This document shows, piece by piece, positions 13,930-26,339 of a stretch of DNA of 64,000 nucleotides. Within the stretch, counting starts at the first letter, position 1. Every line of letters starts with the position of its first letter. Source of the DNA: Distichodus sexfasciatus (Eukaryota; Chordata; Actinopteri; Characiformes; Distichodontidae). The stretch lies in the NCBI GenBank assembly GCA_032718565.1, contig JAVGVS010000018.1, positions 1,258,501 to 1,322,500 on the forward strand. The letters run 5' to 3'. Below the pieces are notes generated by a model. That model was not told the DNA's origin, did no database searches, and saw nothing but the letters and a program-made list of their open reading frames with translations. The position numbers and the translations under genes were made by a program.

Positions 13930-14310
13930 TATTAAAATGGGATGCCTTGTCACTTTCTAATCATTCTTATCAATGGCAACCTTCATTTAATCTGAATATT
14001 ATTTTTCTAGAAAGCACAATTGCCATGATATTATTAATGACGTGGGCCTATCTAGATTTAAAATGTGCCAATCTTTTGTCTAATGCATAGATATTAAAAT
14101 GTCATTCTCAAAGGTGATTGAATTTTATTTAGCCCATGCTATTATTAACCTATTGTCACTTTGATTAAAGAAACAAATAAGATCACCGTCAAAGTATTGC
14201 ATCATAACCAAGCTTTGATATTGCCGTCTATGGAGGAGTCTGTGGCTAAATTAACTGTTTTAATGGCATTAAAGGATGCAGACCGATGTGGTTCAGAGGT
14301 GCAGTGGCAG
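13930..14310. promoter_or_regulatory. candidate conserved noncoding element (long AT-rich block)
   Basis: About 380 bp with no simple repeats and a dense set of homeodomain-type words (catttaatc, tattattaatgacg, ctttgattaaag, ctaaattaac, tttaatggcattaaagg). It also has a Hox/Pbx-like ggtgattgaatttt. The block is long, unbroken and unlike the surrounding CT/GT-rich intron. I infer an enhancer candidate; only alignment to other fish and tetrapod meis2 introns would show this. Confidence 0.35.
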
Positions 14311-14510
14311 CGCAGAGCTGAGCGGTGAGATGTATGCGGTGTGGGGCAGAGGGCATTGTGTTGAGTAGGGGAAAGGCCTGTGATTTGCAGGGCTTCATTA
14401 GCATGGAGCAAAATGCAGGATTCCTCCTCCTCCTCCAGAGCTGCAGCCCGCTCCACCACTGATGAAGTCATCCATCAGCAGCATGGTCAGCCCACTGCTC
14501 TCGGGAGAGG

Positions 14511-14530
14511 TGTGTGTGTGTGTGTGTGTT
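14511..14530. repeat. (GT)n microsatellite
   Basis: About ten GT units, followed by a GTGG-rich stretch to about 14590. Confidence 0.75.
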
Positions 14531-14879
14531 GGAGGATTGTGCTATATGAGTGGGGGTAGATGGGTGTTGTTGGGGGTGGGGTGGCGGGTCGTTCTCTGCC
14601 TCGCAGTTCAGGCACTACAGGGGCCATTACGTTCAGCCGCTGCAGAGAGCACATTGCACCCTGTAATTTAGCAGATAGAGTGCAAACACACACTCTTTTA
14701 CACACACAAACATGCACATACACACACATACAGACACACACAGAAATAACCTAACATGTACTTTCAGCAGACTGCATGATCCACCAGTGAGTCCCATGAG
14801 GCCTACCATAAGCGTGTGATGGAAAGACTGTGTATGTGTGAGAGAGAGAGAGACAGGCAGAGTGGAGGACTGATCGCAA

Positions 14880-15140
14880 AGCGCCTGTGCCATTAACAGG
14901 CCACAGCATAATTAACAGAGCTGTTTCGATCGAAGGCGAGCGCTGGCCTCTGCAATAAAATAACCTGCTCATTTCTCTGCCTAATTATTTATAGACTGCA
15001 CTTCTTTACGTTTTTGTGGTCAATCGGTTTCCCAGGATATTGGTCTGGGAGTTTGTAATTCGCTCTATTGATTGGATCTGAAGCAAGGCAGGAGATTTTC
15101 AATCATTTCTTTGATCCTCTGCGGCAACTTTGTGTTCCAG
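14880..15140. promoter_or_regulatory. candidate conserved noncoding element
   Basis: Low-repeat block with ccattaacagg, cataattaacag, gcctaattatttatag, ctattgattgg and ttcaatcatttctttgatcc. The repeated TGATTG/CAATCA words are Pbx/Hox-like and would fit auto- or cross-regulation of a Meis gene. This is inferred from words only. Confidence 0.3.
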
Positions 15141-15714
15141 ACATTAAGTAAGCATGTTCTATGGCCCACTGTGGGAACACATCTGAAAAAAAGGTTCATT
15201 TATCATGTTTGGATCTCTGCGTTTTCACTAGGGCAGGGTGAGAGCTTCAGCAAGTAAGCCTAGCCCATGCAGTGGGCAGCGTGCTGGTCAGTCCAGACTT
15301 TGTGTGTGTTTTGGTACATTCCAGTGCCCTCCACGCTGCCCCTCCCCCTGCCCTGCACACCATTTTGTGTGGCTGCAATTTCATGGACTTAAAGAAGGCA
15401 TCAGTGCAAAGTGTGGGTGGGCAATGGCGTCTGCAATAAAACAGGGATGGAGTGAGGGAGTGTGAAAAGTGAGGAGGGGGAGTTTGACGTGGGGAAGTTG
15501 GAAGAAACAAGCATGCGCTTACTGTAATGTGCAGTGCTGAGCCGATGGAGCCCAGCTGAATGAAATGAGATTTTTTTTCTAGCATAGAGCCTCTGTGGTC
15601 TGGCAAAATCTCCTTACTCAGGGTTTTTTGCCTCCTCCTTTCTTCTCTCCTCGCTGGGGGTTTTAACGTCCCCACTCTCCTTGATGAGACATCTTTCTTG
15701 TTTGCTCAAACCAT

Positions 15715-15865
15715 TCGTTTCGTGGCGGATGTAGGAGGCTGCCGCCGGCCGCCGGATTTATCGCCTGACTCTGCCATGCTGTCGCCTGCCATGGGCCGAT
15801 TGATGACCCACGCCAGGCCTGAGTAGCTCAGGAAGCCTTAATACAATGTAAATGAGTGAGTCCTG
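15715..15865. promoter_or_regulatory. candidate conserved noncoding element, CpG-containing
   Basis: A GC-rich palindromic core (gccgccggccgccgg) passes into ggatttatcgcctgac and ccgattgatgacccacg, then ggaagccttaatacaatgtaaatg. The mix of a CpG-rich core and homeodomain-like words stands out from the flanks. Function unknown. Confidence 0.25.
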
Positions 15866-16254
15866 CTTCCATTGTGCTGCTGTTATCTCTCCCTGAGCTC
15901 CAGCCTGGTGTATGAACTGAACTGCCTCTGTGCCATAACATGGCCAGACTCCTCACTCACAGGAGATGTTCAAAACCAAACAAAAAACACACAGTGGAAA
16001 GCTCCGGTTATGCATTGTTGTGCACCGATGAAAGAGGAAAAGAAAGCGTGCATCCACAGACACACACCTCTCCTCACACACAACCATGCATTTGTGTAGC
16101 CGGGAAAAAGGTGAGCTCCTTTGCCAAAGAAATGTCATCACCTAGCAATAAAAAATGTATGTTTATGTAAGCATGATTATCTTTTTTACTAACAATTTTA
16201 TAAGTATTAAAATGGCACACAAGTAAGAAATAAACAATCACACTTTTGTTGCCT

Positions 16255-16560
16255 ACTTTCATTAGTTCAGTCAGAGCTTTTTCTTATTAATTGGATGCAT
16301 TCCTAAATGCTCTTTTTTCAGACCTTTAATTAAATGGGAAGTATGAGACAGCACTACCTGAGATGTGCCTTCCGCAGTGCAGGGACTCTTGCTGGATGAT
16401 TTTTCTCAAATTCTACTAGATCCTAGTTCATTCAAGCAGGGTCAGGAGATGTTTTTTAGGAGCCTATTAAAAATGGTTAAAGATTGTATTTTGAGAAGGA
16501 TGCTGGCACGACTGTAAGCCAAATTGTCATTTTAATAGGAGGATATTGCTTATGCAGATT
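16255..16560. promoter_or_regulatory. candidate conserved noncoding element
   Basis: Repeat-free block with ttattaattggatgcattcc, cctttaattaaatgggaag and gtcattttaataggagg. Composition is similar to the other AT-rich blocks of this intron. Conservation untested. Confidence 0.25.
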
Positions 16561-17319
16561 TTTTAAAAATGCATTTGTATGTCAGCTTTATCCAATGTAA
16601 AAATATAACTCACACCCACGTTCCAAATGAGTGAGTGCTGTGTATGAGGGCATGTGTCTGTGTTTGTGTTTTGTGGAAAGATTGAATAAAAGCGAGGCAT
16701 GGTGTTTGTTCCTTTAGTCTGAGCGCTGAGTCCTAATCTGGCTCTTAAAGACATCTGTCACCACAGATCTCTGCTGTCATGCTCCACAGAAGAGACAGGC
16801 GAGGGGAGAGAGAGAGGGAGAGGGAGAGAGAGAGAGAACGCATCCCAAGGCCTGTCATTTCTGTCGTCTCGCGTTTGGCATATTGAAGCTGACACAAATA
16901 GTATCATTGCATCCCTGGCCGGGAATTACATTTTCAGGTAGAACTTCTGGCGATGGCAGACCTTTGAGAGAAATGTCTTCCTTTAGCGATTTTGGCCAGC
17001 CTTCAGCAGCTGTGGATGAAAAGACACCAGGGTAGAGAGAAATCAGCCTCATATGTCTCCCTGTCGTTGCCGTCTAGGAACGACGGGATTTATTCAGCTC
17101 TTATTCACTCAGTCCTGGTCCTAATTCAGACAGGGAATTCAGTCAGGCTCAGAGGAAGCGGTCAGTGGACCGGCTGGTTTTTCCCAGCCCGAGAAAATCG
17201 CTAACAGTGAAGGTGTAGATGTGCGATGCGTAGGTTTATGTTTATCTACAGGAGGTGGGGTGGGGAGGGTGGGGTTGCTTGCTCTGACAAACTTGTTTTA
17301 CTGCCTCTAACAGGCTTAA

Positions 17320-17323
<4 letters not shown>

Positions 17324-17356
<33 letters not shown>
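17324..17356. repeat. (GT)16 microsatellite
   Basis: Pure GT run of about 33 bases. The opposite-strand reading frame across it encodes threonine/histidine repeats and is not a gene. Confidence 0.95.
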
Positions 17357-17358
<2 letters not shown>

Positions 17359-17538
17359 TGTACACAAGTATTAAAGTAGGGTGGAGGTCATGACTAAACA
17401 TGCTCACTGATCTCCCAGTGTAACTGAAGTAGGGATGTGTGTTACACACCTTGCACAGCACAGTCACATGTTCAACACGTAAGCACCATCACTTCACAGA
17501 GGTCACTAGTAAAAGGTAAAAGCTTTTAGCTTGTCACT

Positions 17539-17823
17539 AGGGGTGTAACGATACATTGATCTGTATTGATATGTCGTTTCGGTGATCAACGAGCCCATAG
17601 CATCGATCCAAAGTGAAAACATTGATCAGACAGTGAAAACATTGATTTGATATGAATAGAAGTGATCGTGTTAAATCAGCATATAATCTCATTTTATATT
17701 GATTGCTGGCTCTGGAAATAAAGTGAAATCATATGGTAACAGACTTTGTGATATCAGCAAACATTAAATCGTTCTGCATTGAACTGATATAATATCATAT
17801 CGTAATGAAACTTTGTCACCCCT
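17539..17823. mobile_element. short hAT-like non-autonomous element (285 bp)
   Basis: The left end begins aggggtgtaacgata. The right end reverse-complements to aggggtgacaaag, giving a short inverted terminal match (aggggtg plus partial homology). Ends of the aggggtgtaacg type are common on non-autonomous hAT-superfamily elements in fish, from general knowledge. The interior is AT-rich, noncoding and full of atcgat/tgatat words. It contains a 15-bp direct repeat (agtgaaaacattgat) at 17612-17626 and 17632-17646. No clear 8-bp target duplication is visible, so the boundaries are tentative. It lies about 250 bp upstream of a homeodomain exon. Confidence 0.5.
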
Positions 17824-18042
17824 TTAAAAGAGGTTTGGACCCTGTAAAGTCATCTTATTTGGTGCTTGGCACACTAACTTTATCCTTGTTTTGGAACCAG
17901 AACCATTTTGACACAGATCAAACATGCAACAACCAACAAACAGCTGCCATGAACTGGCTTAAAATCTAGGCTGGTTAATGCTGTCTTTTTCTGTCAGTGG
18001 AAAGGTACGCATTTAACATCTAAGCACCAAATAAAAATGTAA

Positions 18043-18153
<111 letters not shown>

Positions 18154-18649
18154 TGAGTCAAGTCTTGATGTCGCTATCTCTGTCGCCAGCATAGCTCTGC
18201 TTTTCATTGCTGAAAGGCTTCGCCTGCCTCTCCCCGCCAGCCGAGGCGGCTAATGCTCATAAAGTGTGAAAAGCGTTTATTTACAGTCCCCCCCTTCCTC
18301 CCTTCCTCCACTTCCCCTCCTGAACCCAATCCTCTCTGGCTAGCAGAGGGCCCGGGTGGATGCGAGCAGGCTGTGAGCTCTTTATCGGGGGAGTGTTCAA
18401 CATTAAGTCGCTGTTCTCTGTTTGATACACATCCATTCACTTTGATATATTTAAGGAAGAAAGGGAGATCTTACGCCCCCTCCCCTGCCCCCAGCCATGA
18501 TCCTACTTTCTCCATCCGCCTGTAGCAGTGCCACCGTGCTCGACTGCACCCCCCCTCCCCAAACACACACCCCCCCATCCGTTTTACACACGCTATATGG
18601 TGGATTATGGCTCCGGTGGCCAGGCCAGCAGTGCCTTTGTAGATGGCTT

Positions 18650-19340
18650 AGCACGTAACTGGGGGTGGTGGATTAAATAAAATGATCACAGAAGCAAAGA
18701 AATGATACAGGAATTACTTATCAAAATGCTAGCCCAGGTTTTATCGGCGGCTTAATTTTGCTCAGTACATTCTCGGGGTGATGTTCAGATTAATTGAACT
18801 GACAGCTTCTTTTCAGAATTCCGGGAAGGTATTTGCACGGATTTCAGGTCTTACACAAACTTAATTACATGGAACCCCATTTTATCATTCTAATTCCATG
18901 TAGTGGCGGGTTCTATTTACAAATGAGAAGTCTCTGCCTTTTATTCGCAGCTTTTCTTAATATATTTATCAAAGCTGGTTCATTTACAAAGTGCTCTATC
19001 TGTTGGATACAGGCGGGCCGACATTAACCGAGCTTTTAGGTTTATCTAGCTTCGAGGCTTGCGAGCCACCCGAGGGTCAATTGATTTTTTGGTTCTGCGA
19101 TTCATTTTTTCTCTTTCCCCCTTTCCTTCATTTTTCCTGGATCACAATGAGAGACATGCCTGGAGAATTAGCCTGGTTTGTCTGCCTTATCTGGCAGGCA
19201 ATTTTTTTTCCTGGGGAAGTCAAGCTACTTAAATTGGCCACAGGAACCGCAGTTATCTGTCTTTAATGCACCCTACAGTGTGGATAGCATTTCAATTACA
19301 CCAGTAACCAAAGATTAGCTGCCGCGTGGCTGTTTTCATG
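18650..19340. promoter_or_regulatory. candidate conserved noncoding element next to homeodomain exon
   Basis: About 690 bp of repeat-free sequence starts 0.5 kb after the exon. It is rich in homeodomain, Sox and forkhead-like words (ggattaaataaaatgatc, ggaattacttatcaaaatg, cagattaattgaactgacag, cttaattacatgg, tatttatcaaagc). The agattaattgaactgacag stretch joins a TAAT site and a TGACAG Meis core. The length, even composition and absence of microsatellites make it the best enhancer candidate in this intron. Conservation is inferred. Confidence 0.4.
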
Positions 19341-19447
19341 CCTCTTGCCGCCGTTTCAGCATGCCACGCACCTTACCTACAGGAGCAGAAAATTGAGTTG
19401 CCTTGCCTGTGTCATGGTGATTAATGTAGAACTAGACTGCTAACGTG

Positions 19448-19485
<38 letters not shown>

Positions 19486-19502
19486 GAGAGAAAGAGAGAG
19501 AT
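19448..19502. repeat. (GA)n microsatellite
   Basis: GA repeat with GAAA interruptions. Confidence 0.9.
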
Positions 19503-20112
19503 AAACAGGGAAAGGGGTAAATAAAAAACCAAAAATAAAAAAGCAAGCACTCCATTCTTTTTAGGCACTAAAATCTTAAACACAGCACGGGGTGTTTCAT
19601 GTTGTTCTGAAGAGGCTGCAACTGTGTGGTGGAGGGAAACATCCTAATCCAACCACAGAGACAGTGAGAAAGAGGAGACAGAAAGAGAGAAACAGACTCA
19701 CTGACCCTCTCGCTATACACTAACCAGAAGCTTTACTCATATGAAACCAGGCTCTGGGCTGTTAGCTGTCTGCGTGCTGTACAGATCCAGACAGCAGTGG
19801 TGGGTTTTTGAAGGGAAAGATGAGCCACAGACAGGATGCCGTGCTTTTTTTTAAAGCCAGTCAGGTCGGGACAGTGAGTTAAATGTGCCTTTGTTCGGGC
19901 AGGCCCCTTTTTCCCTCTGGTGTCTTCTTGTCCTGCTCGAGGCGGTGCAGAGCTCAGGATATGACAGACTTGCCATATGAAATTCCTGCTGATAGGCCGA
20001 AAAGGCCCCAAAATTCCTGCTTTACACAGGCTTTGTGGACGGCTTCCCTTTGATACTGGGCACTGGCGTGTATCTATGAGAGAGATAGCAGAGAAGAGAG
20101 AGAGGGAGTAGG

Positions 20113-20134
20113 AGGGAGGGAGGGAGGGAGGGAT
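20113..20134. repeat. (GGGA)n short tandem repeat
   Basis: Five to six units of ggga/gagg within a purine-rich stretch (20090-20150). It inflates a 189-codon minus-strand reading frame that is otherwise featureless. Confidence 0.75.
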
Positions 20135-21324
20135 GTGAGAGAGAGGGAGCGGGTAGGCCATCGTCTTCAGTTTCCAGTTGTCCCTTAGGGAAGGATGTGC
20201 TGAATCATGCCTTTGTCCCCAGGCACAATCGGGCCTGGAGGAGAGGGCACAAGGGCGCCCTGTGTGAATGTCAGTAGACGCGGCATCGTCCCCGTCTCTC
20301 ACGTGCCCTCACTTTGCCGAAAGCCTTCCACCTCTCCTCCCCCACCGACAAGTGTACCTGAGAGAGATAGAGAGATAGGTTATGCTGTAAAAATGGGGGG
20401 GGAGTCATCGCTGGTCAAGCAAATCTTAAACGGGCAACTACAGTAATATCTAAATGGACTGTAAACGTTACAGAGACAACTTGGCGAGCAGTATTGCAGG
20501 TTAAAGTACATTTCCCCTTCAGATGTACAGGCGAGGCATTAATAACTCCTCACACACTGGCCTGCTTTGATTGCTAGAGTGACACAGCATCCGCCACCAG
20601 AGATTATTAGTCAACCTTTACACCGGCCGTACCTACTTAACCCCCGTGGCTTTTATAATGGAGTTGGGCAAGATTGTTTGAGTTTCTGTAGAACAGTGTA
20701 CAGTTTTGTCCTCAGTTTAAGAGCTGAGGGTGTGTGTGTGTGTGTGTGTAAGGGAGGTCTGCCATCCTCCAGAGGCAGTCGTCATTCTCCCACTCATGTG
20801 TGTTATTCTATCAGTCTGGGCTAAATGGGGCCTAACCTCATCCTTTCATGTCTCGGGCTCGGCACGACATGCCTCTTCTTACCAGCCTAAACACACCAAG
20901 CAACCATTAGTTCCCCCTTCTCCCCCACCACCCCCACCCGTTTCCCAGCTCGGCCTGGCACACCACTGCTCCAAAGGCTGAAAGATGAGTCTGATGACAG
21001 CCAGGGAGAGAGAGAGGGAAAGAGACTAAAAAAAGGAAGGAAATCAGCCCTTGTTGGGCTCTTGTCTGGCGTGCAGGCACTGGGCCATTTCCCTGCCACC
21101 GGAGTCATCCCTGCTGCCACGGCTGTGGATCACCAATAACAATAAGGAGGGCACTGAGCCACTTTCTATTTTTACCCACTCTATCATCCCTCCCTCTCTC
21201 CCTCCATCGCTTGCATCGTGGAGGAACAAATAGATAGAGCGCCTAATGAGAGGGCCAAATCGGGTGCAATAGGTGACTTATTAAAACAGGGGCAGACCAG
21301 AAGCGACCTTAGACCCCATCCTGA

Positions 21325-21420
21325 TGAGGTCACGTGGGGAAAGCTCATGCCATTGGCTGAGCGGTGCCCGCCATGGCGTCATTCGTAGTCTCCGGCCTCT
21401 GTACAAACCACGAATGCGCC
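21325..21420. promoter_or_regulatory. promoter-like motif cluster inside the intron
   Basis: Within about 60 bp there is an E-box (cacgtg, 21331-21336), an inverted CCAAT box (attgg, about 21352-21356) and a half CRE (gcgtcat, 21376-21382) beside gcccgccatggcg. The combination is what CpG-poor promoters or proximal enhancers show. No following exon or TATA box is evident. An internal promoter or a conserved element is possible. Confidence 0.25.
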
Positions 21421-22254
21421 AGTAGTGCTGTGAACGCTACTACTATATGCACATCCAGATGCAGGATATTCTAAATGAAAGAAAATTTCACTGGTTCAAC
21501 ATAACCCTCATGTAGCTGATTTGTTCTAGGCCTTAAGTCACCGAAAGCTCTAGCACAATAGCACTGGCTTGAGTGACCCCAACATGCCATGTTCAAAACA
21601 AACACTGGCTGGCCGCTCTCACACTCCGAGCTCTGAAGAAGTTTTGTTACGTCAATGGTTTCATGACTCTCCCTTCCCTTTAAGCCTCAAAAGCAGAAAC
21701 AGAAAAGTGCTTTATGACTTTTTTATTATTTTTTTATGGCCGGCTAACTTGGCATGTGCAGCTGTTATGAAATGCAAAATAATAACTAATATTTTCCAAA
21801 TGTAATGTAAAAATATAAATTGGCCAGTCTGCGTGTGTTTTTACACTCCTGATTATAGCATGGCATTTTTAAAAGCGGAGGCATTTGAGTTTAGGCGCCC
21901 TCACGTTGCCCTCCCTCCCTCCCTCCTTCTGTCTTCCCCTCCCCTCTCTCTCTCACTCCCTCTCTCTCTCCCACTTTCTTTCTCGTGCACACATTGACAA
22001 GATAGCTGAGTGAAGTTCCTGGTTATCTGTTTAACTTTGACCCACATGGAAATGTCAGGCCTTTTTTTGGATGCCACCTGGGAGTCCTAGCAGTGGCCGT
22101 GTTATGCCCTGCTATTTCTAAATATACAGCCACAGAAAGGAGTGGACGAGTGGAAAGGAGAAGAGAAAAGAGGAGAGAAAATGGGAGGACGGGGAAAGGA
22201 GCGGAAAAGAAGGGAGGCCTGCATTGGGAGCGGCTGTGGCTTGCTGGCGCAGCC

Positions 22255-22335
22255 ACATCGTCATCATCATCCCCCTCATTTAGGGGCCGCTAATTGGCAG
22301 TTAATTAGCAGAATTGACTCTGTTGTCAGATCCCA
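22255..22335. promoter_or_regulatory. candidate homeodomain-site cluster
   Basis: Three TAAT-type sites occur within 30 bp (gctaattggcagttaattag, then cagaattgac). This spacing is typical of homeodomain enhancer cores. Only the words are seen; function is inferred. Confidence 0.25.
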
Positions 22336-24809
22336 AGTGCCTCCCCCAGCTCCCCCTCCTCTCTATGTTCTTTTGATCTGGCTTTCCCCCCATAGTGCCA
22401 CAGTGATAATCCAGTTTCAGTGAGCAGCCCATCTCCTGTGTTCCACTAAATACATATCTCACATTTTGGCACAAATACAAGCCCTCTTCTGTCAACTGAA
22501 CAAATAGTACCAAGCTCATTAATGAAACAGCATTTCAGTTTATATCAAATATAAAACATTTTGCTCTCACCTCTGTATTTTCCCACGCAGTGAGGACAAA
22601 TGCACAAAGGTGTATATTAGTCGGGTTTGCCAGTGCCAGCCAGTGAGCGCCCATTTGCAGTTAACTGGACTCGGCCCACCTTTTAATGCAGGAGTGAAAA
22701 AACTAGGTGGCAGCTTGGCATGGCTACCTCCAGTTCTGACGCTTACTGTGAGAGCTACCACTCAGCTATGACCACCAACTTGGCAATCATCAGCTAATGA
22801 TGTCAGTGCCTATGTTCGCAACCTACTGCACTCAGAGAACTTGTAATTTATTGCACAGATTAATTTTGTATAAGAGAGTAAAAAGAACCGTGTAGAAAGA
22901 AGCTAAGAAAAAAATATATAACTGGTACTGCACAGGGTGTGGAATGCATGGGAGTGAAAGTGAGGTGGAGAGAGGGAGCATTAGGAGAGTCTTTGTACTC
23001 ATCCAATCCTTTTGGTGCTTCTATTACTCAACGACTTGGTTTTATTGGTGGGTTGTTTAACAACAAGGGCTTAAATGAAAGCAAACTGCTGTCTTAACGT
23101 TTCAAGATGGTCATTTTGGTTCGAAAGCACTGGAAAGAGATAGCAAGAGGGAGAGAGAGAGAGATTGGAAGTGAGAGAGCAAGAGGTAGAAGGAGAGTAC
23201 AAGGTGAAATATGTAGGTTAATTCATTTCATTTGCAGGAACAGAGTTTTAAAAAACCAGAGAGAACTGGGTGAGGGCAAGAGAGAGAGAGAAAGAGTGAG
23301 AGAGGGGGGGAGGAGTGGAGGGATGCAGTTTTCATGAATAAGCAGCTTAATGCACACTGGCACCCCAAGTGAGCCTTGCCGAGCCTTCATGCGCCTCAGG
23401 CCATCTGTGAGCAGAATAGCAATTTTATTACGTTGTCATTAAACCAATTTCACAGCAGTATTGTTTGTTAATGAGCAGCCGCAAACGAGCAGAGATGTCA
23501 CATACTGGAATAGCAGCAAGATTTGTGACTCCACTCTTTCACTTCTTCTCGCTCTCCTTTTCCACCCTTTTTTCTTCCTTCTTTATATCTCTACTGCACT
23601 TGTTCTCACTCACATTTCTCTCTAACTCCACCCTCCGCCTCTCTTCCCCCCACAATTTTCACTGTAGAATACAAGGAGCCCAGGCCCATAAAAAAGAAAA
23701 GTGCTTAAAGATAAAATGTAAAGTCTATACAGTCAAGGCTCTGTTTATGAGCTTCCATTTCACTTTAGTGCTCATCGGATGGAGCGGTTTCTTTGCGCTT
23801 CTTCTCTCTCAGCAGCTATAAGCTCTGGAATATTAGCCTTGTTATGTGCCACTAATCTCATCCCATTTCTGTACGTTTGAAATTCCCAGGGTGCGTGCAC
23901 ATGTTTTGTAAGAATTAAGTAATGAAACATTTAAGATTTTTACAAACAACAGCAGTAACAGGTGTAAAGTTGGAGCATCCAGTTCACAAATGTCAAATTT
24001 TAAAGCGGGTTGGAAAAAAGAACCTAATTAGTAATGCAAGTTGGACTGGTGCTGCTGGAATCTAAAGGGCTTGTTGGGCCTGAGTTTCCTGTCCGTGTGC
24101 TCTGGCAGTGCTGCCGAGGGAGAAAATCACACAAAGATCAATTGGGTTCTTCCATGGCTGACGTTATTTATAGAGAGCCATATATCAGCTCTTCCTCCAG
24201 CCTGAACGTGGGGTAAATACAGCCCACATTAGAGAAATAAAGCCTACAGTGTGGGAAGCCAGGGGAAAAAAGAGAGGGAGAGAGAAAGAGAGAGAGGGGG
24301 GGGTGGGAGGTAGTGAGGGGAAAGACTGAGAGCAAAAGAGGGAGGGATGGGACAAAGGGAGAACGGAGTGTTGCGTGGTGTATTCGTTTTGCTGAGTCTG
24401 CAGCGGAACACTAAGAACAGAGTCAAAGAGAGTCAGAGGAAAGGAGGAGAGACTAGAGAGACAGACTGACAGATGAGATGTGAAAACACAAGTTCAACGA
24501 GTAAGGTGTAGAGGTGTAGTAACAGGGAGATTGGGGAGAAAGTATTTGTGGAGGTGTGATAGGCAGGCTGAACGTGACCATAACACTGAGATGAAAAGAG
24601 GGGAGGAGAGAGAGAGGGGTGGGCAGGACAGGTAGCTACTGACATGATTCAAGAAAATCTTCGGCCAGCAAACTGACATTCTCCCTCTGTTAAGCATGCT
24701 GTGTCTCTCTAGCTCTAACTCTATCTTCAGATGGTTATTCTTTCCATCCTCATTCGCTCATTCAACCTCATAATCACATCCTCAAACAGGGCCCTAATGA
24801 ACGTTTGTA

Positions 24810-25030
24810 CCTGCCCTCTCCCGAGTCTGATTTTATCGGCCGTACCCTGTGGTGCATGGGTTGATGCCAATAACACCATCACGGAGGATTCTATAAATCA
24901 ATACTCCGCTCTTGTTTATGTAAGCATCTCGTGCCAGAGTGCTAGGCTGTTATGGATGAGGTACCATCTTTGTGAAAGCCAGAACACCTCACAGCGCTCC
25001 CCAATCCCTGATCTCTGGGAAACAATTCAT
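24810..25030. promoter_or_regulatory. candidate conserved noncoding element
   Basis: Repeat-free block with gattttatcggccg, ccaataacaccatcacgg, ctataaatcaatactccg and a following stretch free of simple repeats, between purine-rich repeat tracts. Enhancer-like by composition only. Confidence 0.25.
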
Positions 25031-25629
25031 GTGAATTGGAAAGCTTCCTGAATTGTATGGGTACCAGCATGATAATTTGCCAATTTTGGTGAGTTCATAA
25101 AACAGGGGTAAAAAACAAGGACTATTGTGCATTGCTAGTGAGTTCCCAAACCAGATCGCTGCTACTGAGACCACTGAATGCGGCCAAGTTTTTGAAACAC
25201 AATAGAGCTCCACCAGGGTAATCACCCCCCTTCCTCCCACGCCTTCAGACTCATGAATATTTATCCACCCATCATGAGGGTGATGTTTCAATTGGTGGCA
25301 GATCTGAGCATGTGCAGAAGAGCTTTTTCTCCTCATTTGAGACATAGAGCAGGTCTTGGGGGTTAAAGTAAAATGGTGACTTCTGTGGGTTCAGATTATA
25401 TGTTTGGCCAGATGGAGAGTGTGGATGAATGTGGGTTTAAAGTTCTGTTTAGAGCTGGGAGGTTCCTCTTTGCTCATCTTTGAGGGTTATCACAGTACTC
25501 CATACCAACAAGACTTTCAATATGAAGCACACAATGAATCAAACAGTATAAACTCTGAATATTACAACAGTTTCTAGAGTAATCTGTTTATTAGGCTGAA
25601 AATAAATAGTGCAGTGCGGATTGCACTCT

Positions 25630-25662
25630 GAAAAATATTGCTGCACCCCTAATATACTAGCA
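25630..25662. mobile_element. possible terminal end of a hAT-like element
   Basis: Reverse-complemented, this reads ttaggggtgcagcaatattt, an end of the aggggtg type also seen at 17539. The matching opposite end was not found nearby, so this may be a solo or decayed end. Confidence 0.25.
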
Positions 25663-26339
25663 GCGTTCCTTTGTCTTCTAAATGAGTCTCAGAAATACAA
25701 AAGGTTCTCAGCCTATGTGATGGGTTAGGAATCTTGCTGAGTGTGTGCTCATTTCTGCCCCGCTGCTGCACTTTCATTAGTGTGAGTTTGCAAAGAGAGG
25801 GGTGGAGGGCACTGAATCCCAGCATGTCACTTGCGGTCTTCACTTCTCATATAGCTTCACGATGACACCACGGCTAATCTACAGCATCATAGAGACTGAC
25901 CCACAGTCATAATAACACATGTCCACCCATAAACCCACACACACTCCACCATGCGATGCCATTGGTGATATCTTGCTCTGTCTTGTGGCTCTGAAGTGAG
26001 TGAAAGCAAAAGGAAAAATGAGAGCAGGACTCTATTAGGAGTTATAAGCCGATTCAGCCTGCTACTGTCGTCTTAGTGCTGAGGCTCCAAATGCTGTGGG
26101 TCTTCAGGCGCATCCAGTGAGCAGCCTACATGGAGACATATCAGTGTGTGGTCCATCTGCGGTGGGAGCGGGACAGTCACACCCAGGTGCAGCTCCAGGC
26201 CTGTGCTAATGCTAGCGAGGTCACAGAGTCAATCCTTCCAGCACACCCGACTATTTTTAATGGTGATGTGTTGTTTAACTTGTTGCCCTCAAACAAACCT
26301 GGAGGTTTAGATAGTTAGTGTGTGTTTAAGTGTGTGTGG

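Noticed and set aside
19733..20302. 189-codon minus-strand open frame
   Set aside because: It crosses a GGGA repeat and purine tracts, has no domain, signal or conserved motif, and lies in the meis2 intron. A chance frame is the simplest explanation.
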